Shown here piece after piece: positions 55,488 through 64,000 of a stretch of DNA of 64,000 bases. The DNA is from Varroa destructor (lineage: Eukaryota > Arthropoda > Arachnida > Mesostigmata > Varroidae). Each line of letters opens with the position of its first letter. Position 1 is the stretch's first letter. The stretch lies in contig NW_019211457.1 in NCBI RefSeq assembly GCF_002443255.2, forward strand, positions 525,303 through 589,302. The letters are read 5' to 3'. The notes beneath the pieces are model-generated. The model searched no databases. It saw only the letters and a list, made by a program, of their open reading frames with translations, and had not been told where the DNA came from. The position numbers and the translations under genes are program-made.

Positions 55488-55797
55488 GTGCAAAAAATGT
55501 GTTTTTTTGAATACTTGCGCAGATCCGTTTATGACTGCTTAACTCATCGTAGCCTACTCTCGCGAGGCAGAATCGACCGTAGGATCCAGACAAGCCAGTT
55601 CCATAACGCAATAACAATTATGGTGAGTCACTATTTTTACTCACTCGTAACGGTTTACGCGCACGTAAAAGCTGCTGTCATTGTCAAATTTTGTATATCC
55701 GAAGTCGTGAAAAGACTTGAGTTATTTTTTACGGTCCCTTTACAAGACACAGCTGTCAAGCATTTTCCGTTCCCACATCCGCCCTTGGTGTTACCAG
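55488..55797 (+). CDS. candidate exon in a 141-codon open frame, product unrecognised
   Basis: A frame from about 55488 (ATG at 55494) stays open for 141 codons. A good donor TTACCAG/GTGAGACAGG (GT at 55798) lies within it, and ATTATG/GTGAGTCAC (GT at 55622) is a second. Before the first of these the peptide reads LELFFTVPLQDTAVKHFPFP then HPPLVLPG, which looks protein-like. The start of the frame is only about 10-20 bases from the 55443 palindrome. No acceptor or family could be assigned. Confidence 0.2.
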
Positions 55798-55913
55798 GTG
55801 AGACAGGTCCGGCGTCTAGAGATAGCTATCTAAATCACCATTTAACGGAAGCAGTACAGGATGTAAAATATGCAAACAGATACGTTTCTCTATCAAGTTC
55901 GTGTATAATATAG

Positions 55914-56626
55914 CATAAATGATCCTGTCCCATTCGCTCGGCTAATATTCGATCGGAAGCCAGAAGGAACAGCAAGATCTCGAAGCCTCCAATGCCCACC
56001 AAAAGTCCCTCCGTTGCGCTGTGAAAACTCCATTGTAGTCTAAATCCGATAACTATACTCAGTGTCATACAGATTTAGAGCTAATAGCAATAGCAAGTAT
56101 AATTTTACTTAGTCTTAGTGAAAGGTGAATCTTGGTCAATCCAATCACGGGACACTGATTACATATCCCTGTCAAAAAATTGTCGAACAGATCTATCTAT
56201 AACAAACAATGTTCTTAATCTATTTTAAAGGCTAAACACATCGTTTGGGGCGAGGGAGAGTTTCTGTGCGTGACGGTAATTGAATCTCGAGCCAGATTTT
56301 ACTGTAATGGCACCTTGGGCGATAGACCTGAGCCCGCTGACCGCTCGATGATAGGGGCATAGTCGGTGGTTAACGTAACCCCTCTGAGAGAGAGAAGAGA
56401 TCATAAGAAGACTATTTGAAACTATTTGCTAGTGAAAGAATTGATAATGGGATTATGGCGTGTTTATACTAGTTTGCAGAAAATATGTAACATAGTTCCT
56501 GATCTCTAATATAATTCATACATGAAAGAAAAAGAGGCGGTCCTGGATCATTAAATCACATATGAACTAGACCCCGACGAGCTTTTACAAAACAATAAAG
56601 TATTTCCGCACACGTATGTGTACAAG
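55914..56626. other. non-coding stretch, nothing recognised
   Basis: The minus frame at 55835-56068 overlaps the preceding + frame and is unsupported. A short GA run lies at about 56387-56397. Confidence 0.4.

Positions 56627-56654
<28 letters not shown>
56627..56654. repeat. (GA)n microsatellite, 14 units
   Basis: A perfect GA run read directly. The minus frame across it encodes an alternating Ser-Leu run and is not a gene. Confidence 0.96.
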
Positions 56655-56657
<3 letters not shown>

Positions 56658-59600
56658 ACGTTTGTGTGCATGAGAGTACAATGGGGCGACATAAAAGTTA
56701 TATGACTCAGTATAGTTTGGATTGGCGTCTCGTTTTCCATTACGTTGTTCAAGCAATGGCCGAAAGCTGCTAGCTGGTTCTGGTGCTTCAGGGTGTAACG
56801 TTAAAGTTTTGTTAGCTATTTGGGCTATATATGATCCTATTATGTAGACGACGCACGCTGCCGAATGATTATCTAACGCCCCCTATTTATCTCGAGTTGA
56901 ATTCATCGCGATAGAAACGTTTTGGCTGTAGCACAAGCAACAACCTGCTGATAATTCTATTTATATAAAATGTATTGAACAAAGTAAAGCGGTTAATTTT
57001 CTTGACGATATTTTAAAGGCCAGTACGTATCTAAAATTTCAAACGACAAGGGACGGAAAGCATCAAACATTCGGTTAGATAAAATCTCTTCTGAAGAAAT
57101 CGTGAAGGTCATGGTTTTCAAGTTAACCTTTCATGTTTGATATTGAAAACGTTGTCCTGTGATATCGGACAGGCTGCGTTTTTAACGTCGTTTTGTCCTG
57201 ATGTGCCGACTATCATAAGGTCCAGTGTCTGGAATCAACTACTCAGTACAATTCATCTAACCTTTCGGCAATGGCCTTCTCATACGAGAATTCCGACAGT
57301 TCCTTAAACACGTTTAAACCTTTGCGGAACTCGAAAAGAGACTGATCGTCAAATGATTTGCCTTTAGACTAGGACACTAACTGGTGCACATAGTCCATAC
57401 GTACTATCACTTTGTACCAATGGTTCGAATACGAAAGAAGTGCTGCTGTTTTAAGTATCGATAGCCGGGCCTCCTAATCGAATTTTCAGGTGTAAGTAGG
57501 CCTAGGAAGGCAACTGGACGCGTCTTGTTATTAATAATGATAAGTAATAGTAGTAAAAGTAACGCTGATTAGTTGTAAATGAGATCCGCACACAAAACAG
57601 TTTTTATGTACGCCTGTGCTTGATTATCGGCGTCAAACAAAAGCCAATTACATCTAATGTCTACCTGGTTATTTCTACCTGGACCTATTAACCTGTTAGA
57701 GTCAGCAGGTTTAAATCAGAATGTTTCAAGTTTTACGTTCGGTACCGTTGTTAATTATCGCTTCAAAAGTTGACTCTCAACATGAAACAAATTATAAGTC
57801 TACGCCGAGTTTCAAACCATATGCCTATAACTTCAGTAGAAAGAAAGTTACAATTTGTTTTTGTTGTTTTTTTTAATCAACAAATTGATACTTAAAGTTC
57901 GATTGCTCCCACTAATCACTAGTAGATTAGCTTTTAAAATCAATCTATTTCTTAGTAAAGTAATATTCATTTGAAAATTGCTATTGCTACCTTGATCTAA
58001 CATTTATAGAACATGGAGAAACGCCACCACCACCACCATTCCAGCAATGTAATAATTTAAGTGGTCGGTCCGCCTTTTCTACATGAGGGGTTTAATTCGA
58101 ATAGAAGAACTAACTTACAATAGTTAAGTTTATAATGCGTAATTACGCTTTTGGGAGGAAGCGCGTTCCACTCCTAAACGCCACAGCCCTTAAAGGCGAA
58201 CTAGGAAAATTGTATCACAGATGTTAAATGCAAAACGGCTCCTTTTTTGTCACTGAATAAAAATGCACTATACATTATAATATTTATTATTCTAATTTAA
58301 TTAGCTTCCAGTCACGTCTGATGGGCACGGGTGACATTTCAAAAAGTAAACAGACGGTGACGTCCCCTAAAGTAGGGTTGGTTATTTTCACAAATTAAGT
58401 CAGTTGAACTTTAAAGTTCCGACTATTTCGTCGTTACGCCGTGAGTGGTCTAGCAATTCAATGCGATTCTACTGATTCTCTTCATATAAACTGTTCCCAT
58501 TTGCTGACTACGGAACAAACAACTGGTTTATCTACCGATACTTTACGGGACATTTCAATGGCATTGTACCAGACACCTGTTGAAGCAATCCCGCTAACAT
58601 TTTTAGACCTCGTCACAAGCTGATGGCTGCGACAATCTAGTACAGAAGAGAGACGAAATGTAGTCTGCCATTTCCTGGATTTTCTTGTACGGCATATTAC
58701 AACGCCAGCCAATCAGGCGACCTCTGTAAACACACAGAAGAGTTGCCGTTCCGTTCCTGTCGCCGCGGGCAAATGAGGGAAAAGGTCCAAATAGGAAGTC
58801 TCGTTGACGCTCCTGGCGGTGAAAGCCGTACGATCAAAAATTACCGAGAGATAACAACGGCAAGCAAGCGAGAGAGTGTTATTATCAGACAGTTTCGAGA
58901 TCTCACCAATGTTTTGCAGAGGAATGTGTTGCGAGAAGCAGATCTGCTAGTAGTTTGTTACACTGGTATTTGCTATTTGTTCACACGCGAGGTCGCGTCA
59001 TTGCCGCTCTAAATATAAGCCTTTAAGGACAAAGTTGTCCCTAGGTGAAACGGCTCCAGCACTACACGCTGTCCAGCACAATGTCTAACTAAGACGTGAG
59101 ATTTATCTAGTAGTCCGCACGGAAGTGCATACAATAAGTGCGGGGCAAAAAAAAAAAGTAGAAAAGTGCTCGTTCAAGCACCCATAAATATCTACATATT
59201 AGTCACCCCATGAACTCGCACCAGAATTGTACCTAACCATGAGTAAAAATTGTTTTCCGCTTAGACCTCTTCGATTAATAATATATTGGCCCCTGTTAGC
59301 GCGGACCATTATCCATATTTTAGGCAGCTATTTAATTTAATTTTCCCAGAAGCTAATATCTTTATATGAGATAAAGTCGTCAAGATGCTTTTTATCCCTT
59401 CGAGAGATATGAGACCTGTCTCATTAAAGAGTTCTGCAGGGATTGAAAGAGATGATAATCGCAAGGAGTAGTTAGCGTTCTGATTGTACGGCTGAAGCTC
59501 ATAGAAGAACCTTCACCTGCAATCCCTCCAAATGCACAGCACAATCTTTCTTAAATGGAATCCGCGACGAGCACTAGTATGCTTTAACTAGGATCTGCTC

Positions 59601-60396
59601 CGAGCGACGTTATCGCTGATTGTCCGTGTTTTTATCGTTCATCATTTTCGTTGCGAGAAAAAAGTAATTTTCGATAGCAATCGGCCGTGTAAAAGTTCGG
59701 TCACCCCATGAAGAACCCTTACGTTTGCTCGATGGATACAATTTCAGCTTTCTAGATGCCTTTGAACAGTCGATTCGGATGCTCCCGCGTTTTCTTTAAT
59801 CTGGCAAAGATTCAGATATACGTGCTGATCGAGTACAGTGCAAATCTTCCTACACATGCTTTAGCATGACACTGAAGAATAAGCGACCCACTTTTCGACC
59901 GTATAATCGGCTCAAATATTGGGTCCATGTGTGACACATATTTCGTCACGAGATGGGGTTCTATTTAGCCCTTTTTCAAACGAAAACTTCAGAATCGATC
60001 TTGAATTCACTTTTGATGTCTCCATCTTTGAAGGCTTGTACAATTCAACTGGAAAGTGAAATCAAATTTGGTGCCACAAGGAAACCGGAAAAAGGCCCGC
60101 AAATATTGTGAGCGGCCACCTTTTCTCTCTCACGTATAGGCATCAAAATTTAAACCGCTTCGAAGTCCGCAACGGACTACCGAAACAACGGCTCGGAATA
60201 ATTCGAACTATAAGAATTGACGCTGTAGCTGAGGGTACTCTATTCCAGTGCTCGCTTCAAATTATTTTAAATAAGCCCGAGTATTTCTCTAAATAAAGAC
60301 GTACGTGATTATAATACAGCTGTTCTCCTGGTATCCAGTATCCTGATTTTAAACTCAAGTAATAATGATAATTATCGTTATTCTTATCACTTAATG
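56655..60396. other. long non-coding stretch, nothing recognised
   Basis: (CCA)5 lies at 58024-58038. Frames at 58441-58623 (+), 58482-58712 (-), 58743-59012 (+) and 60108-60296 (+) lack splice or promoter support. An A-run is at about 59147-59158. Confidence 0.4.
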
Positions 60397-63266
60397 AGGA
60401 CTACACTTATCAGTCAACTATGTTTTTCTTCATTCTATACAAAACAATCAATATGTATTTGGTACTGACGCTTTTCGCAATAATGTTGTTACAGATGTTG
60501 CGCCCGTCGAGTCATACCTTCGACAAGAGCTGGATCCTGGGCTCTCTCTAATTAAACGCAAAGAAGAGAGGACTGTTAGCCAACATTGAATTTGCAAAAG
60601 AGTCCATTAGTAAGCTAATGAATGCCCCTAGAGACAGTCCTTTGATGATCTCTAGACTGAGCAAGCATCTAAGATGGTAAAGACCCTCTTCCTAGCGCAT
60701 GTACGTCTATCTATATTTGTTTATAAATCTGCTCGGATTTACTCAGCCGTCCAGTTCAGACAGTAATACACAATGCCGATACAGCTTTCGAATGTCTTTA
60801 TGCGCATCAGCGTCTTCTCCACTTTAAGGTCACTGTCAATATCTGCTGTTGTTAAAAAACAAGCGCAGACGACTGGATACATATTCGGGGTACGAATAAT
60901 TGTTCTGCCTTTCTGAGAGAGAAAGAGTTAGGCCAAGCCTCTGGGAATGGCTGTTCAATAAAAAAATAACTGTCACTCGCCTAAAAGCTCTTAGATTCTA
61001 ATAAAACGTTCATCATTTCGATGGTATTGAACCATGCGAAATAACTATATATATTAAATGAAGAAATCTACATTTCTGCGATCTTCATTATGTCGTTAAT
61101 TAATACTACAGCTGTATGATGGAACAAAGCTGTCTTATGGAGATTTAAACAGAGAAAAAAACACATTTAGATCAAGTTGGAGGCCCAAAAAAACATTAAA
61201 TCAAATCCCTACGGGACACGCTTATTACACGACACCCCCTAGGACAGCGTTAGTTTCGGCGGCTTTTCGCGCAACAATCACGTAAATGCCCATAGAGAAC
61301 GATGAAATCTGACGGGGAATAGAAAGCCAAGCGTTGCACACGCTTTAAAAGCTATTGCACAATTGTACAACTTTTCTTCTCGACTACATTGTAACATTTG
61401 AATGAAATTACCCCATTTAGAAACGGTTGTCGTTGAGAGATTGTTTGATGGTATCTTGTTCGTATGCAATCTCACTATGTTAGATATAATATTGCCAAGA
61501 ACGACCTCTTCAATAGACCTGTACGAAAAGAGAAAAGAACAAATTATAGCTCACTGCGACGTGTACAACTACACCGTGGAATCGTGCCATAGGACACGGG
61601 CGAAGATCGGCCTCCATGGTCTGACAGAAACAATCAGTTCTAACAAATAAAATAGATATCGTTAATAGTATTCACATAGATATTTGTCGAGTAGATGTAC
61701 AATCTACAGTAGATATGCTAGAGCAATTACGGGGTACGTTTTTCGCCAAAAAAAAATAGCAAGTGGCGGCCGCTAGAAGTTATAAACTAAAGATCAACAA
61801 CGTAACTCGTAAACAGAAAATACACGCGATGAATGAATATATTTTTTTTAAAGATTAATTAAATTTTTCAATTTAGATTTGGCGTTCAATTAAAAATTTG
61901 CGAAGTTTGACTAATAGTATAGAACCTCCGATTCAAGGTACAGCCAAGCCCAAAACACAGATGAAGAACAAATGGCGAATTAATAATAAACGGTACAAAC
62001 CAGATACAGAGCACAATGATAGCCTGTAGCTGTTCACGTATTCCCGATCATGTAGAATACGGCACAAATCCACTTGAGTTTTTTTTGTAAAGTTAAACAC
62101 CACTTAACTTTATATGCGATACGTTAAGGACCGATTTTCCACCAACGATCTTTCTTGTTCGAGGTTTATCCGTCCAGGCTACTGCACAGACATGCCAACT
62201 AGAAAATATTCTATTATTTATAATAATAATAATAATAGAGATAATTGAATTTACATGTAAGGATTGATTTGCCGTTCATACAGGTCTAATAAACAATCCG
62301 TGGAACGACCTAGTTATGATATTATCAAATACTAGCAACTGGAATGGGTCTCTCCGTTCGGCTCATATAGCAATGAAAAATGCAACGATGTAGCCACTTC
62401 CCACCCCTGAATCCCAAGCTTCGATCAATTCTTCGTTCATTTTCCCAGTGCAGGTATTTATATTACTCTACTAAGGTTGTCCTGATACAGTTTCCCTGCC
62501 TCAGTAAACCCAAGCTGTTCTGTTGCTTCTCTGCGTTACGTTATGGCCAAATTGTCTTTATCAATCAATTAGATCGTTGCTTCGACTGCCACGATCCATT
62601 CTAGTGATTCAGCAGATATCCATCCCGATTCCTGATACTAATTGCTTAGCTTTCCATTTGGAAATGAGCCGTCATCGTGTTACGCTTGGCCTGTGATTAT
62701 TTTCTTTCACTAACAATTAACCCGTTGCTCTAGGATGAAACTGTCCTCAACTCTCAATAAATATCAGGCTGGGCAAGAAATCGAGTAAGGGAAAAACATT
62801 AGTGCTTTTCAAATATTCTCAATGGTTTCCTGTTTTACGATAAACGCACTAAGAGGAAATAAGCGAAAATTTATTATATTTCCCACTTACATCAAAGATA
62901 GTTGGGATTATTCTCTAGACGTTATCATTATCGGGAGAGCTGTCCATTCCGCCCAATTCAGATTAACGTCTACTTGAAAGCGTTCTATACTGTTACAATG
63001 CTACCATTTTTTTTTCCCGATATATCGTTTTCACCATAGAAATCTCCCGTCAAAGGCGAAACGGACTATACGAAAAAAATTGCAAGAACCCTATTCTAGA
63101 TTATGCAAACATACTCGCCCGAGGCTTATATGCTAGCGTTCTAGTGCTCCCGCTTCGGTATAATGCAATTTCTACGAGTTTAGACGCCTAGAATATGCTC
63201 ATTCTACTGATTAGATCTTCGAGTAGCACAATTTGAGCCATGACAATGATCGATAACAAGTTCACG
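60397..63266. other. mostly non-coding; two weak open stretches
   Basis: A frame without ATG is open from about 60397 to 60590 and crosses an acceptor-like TAATGTTGTTACAG at about 60483-60496; after it the peptide reads DVAPVESYLRQELDPGLSLI. A + frame at 61402-61650 (82 codons) is also unsupported. An (AAT)n run lies at about 62217-62237. Nothing else recognised. Confidence 0.3.
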
Positions 63267-63283
63267 TTTTTTTTTTTTTTTTT
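63267..63283. repeat. poly(T) run, 17 bases
   Basis: Read directly. It could be the poly(A) of a minus-strand retroposed copy, but no recognisable body lies beside it. Confidence 0.92.
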
Positions 63284-63959
63284 AAACTTTTAACTGTTTA
63301 CCATTTCCACAGTTTAAAATTACATTAGACCCTGAGACTAATTCATACGTTCATTATTTACACGCGTACCATACAGGGGTCACACATACCATACACGTCG
63401 TCATTATGAGCACGCATACGGATAAACAATGGCTACAATGGTGCTATAAATACATGAAGTCACTGGGCTATAAATACATGGGTTCTATGAACTGCCAAAT
63501 ACGAAACGAGTCATACATGAAAATGGACTCTTATGATGAAAGGTGTTTTAGGCCGACACGGATCCATCTGTGTCACGCGCTGTGTTGTCGCGACACATCT
63601 CATACACGGCATATGGAAGGTCTTTTATTGGGAACCCCTGTTCGTTGATGCTCACATTACACTAACGCTGTAAAATAGGTTGCATATGAATCGATTATCG
63701 TTCGTTGATTCATTTGCATTAGAGGGCATAATTGGAATCTTGAAAGACCCTAAGTATTTTAAGCATTTCCATTCCAAGAAAGCACAGATGTTCCTGGATA
63801 ATTGTGTAGCTGAACAACAACAAGAATAGACCCAGCGAACGAACTGTACTACTAAGGCAAGTGTAACTAAATAAACAGAGAAGCTTTGGGAATAAATAAC
63901 AGACAAGCAGAAGCAGGCAAAACTGTTAACAAGGCCCCCACTCTTGTTTGGGTCGGTTA
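63284..63959. other. non-coding stretch, nothing recognised
   Basis: Frames at 63406-63648 (+) and 63652-63906 (-) are unsupported. GCTATAAATACATG occurs twice within about 30 bases (63443 and 63469), a small direct repeat. Confidence 0.4.
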
Positions 63960-63994
63960 CCCCCCTCCCCCTCCCCCTCCCCCTCCCCCTCCCC
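63960..63994. repeat. (CCCCCT)n hexamer array at the window edge
   Basis: About 5.7 units of CCCCCT read directly. The minus strand carries runs of five G separated by single A, which meets the usual G-quadruplex pattern. Confidence 0.96.
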
Positions 63995-64000
63995 AGACTA

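Overview
The window reads as gene-poor, AT-rich (roughly 60% A+T by eye) animal nuclear DNA. I see no bacterial-style coding, no operons, no rRNA, no intact tRNA and no CRISPR array. The longest reading frame on either strand is 177 codons, about what non-coding DNA of this composition gives by chance. Decayed mariner transposons, a tRNA-derived SINE family and perfect short microsatellites together suggest an arthropod. A mite or other chelicerate would fit, but nothing here proves it. No gene product is recognised with confidence apart from transposase remains.

Mobile DNA is the best-supported content. Three mariner transposase relics lie at about 6.9-8.0 kb (+), 9.3-10.3 kb (-) and 30.9-32.1 kb (-). 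They show WVPHEL-, HPPYS- and LPYGKTINSDLYC-type blocks broken by stops, frameshifts and deletions. Their outer ends share a terminal sequence of the type TGGGTTGTCGAAyAAG, then a T-run and CTAGCTAG. The same end recurs without a recognisable transposase near 3.72, 6.66, 13.44 and 48.72 kb. A second family, a tRNA-derived SINE with A/B-box-like sequence, an anticodon-arm-like hairpin and a tail like GTAGACACACTTCGTC, is seen in about seven diverged copies (2.3, 13.5, 28.9, 33.6, 35.7, 36.2 kb on +, 41.4 kb on -).

The most unusual structural signal is a set of four long, perfect, near-spacerless palindromes at 10.0, 21.45, 29.95 and 55.45 kb (arms 22, 17, 17 and 17 bp). Their arms are unrelated to one another. 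The first lies inside the decayed mariner at 10.0 kb. There one arm is native transposase coding sequence and the other is an inverted duplicate inserted beside it, which points to a local template-switch event younger than the decay of the element.

Several short open stretches are flanked by good eukaryotic splice signals and may be exons. The best is 22971-23097; others are at 9055-9093, 17021-17329, 26293-26541, 32263-32620 and 53172-53338. None matches a family I recognise and all are low confidence. The rest is ordinary intergenic or intronic DNA with microsatellites (TA, GTAT, GA, GTT and CT tracts), ending in a CCCCCT hexamer array at the right edge.
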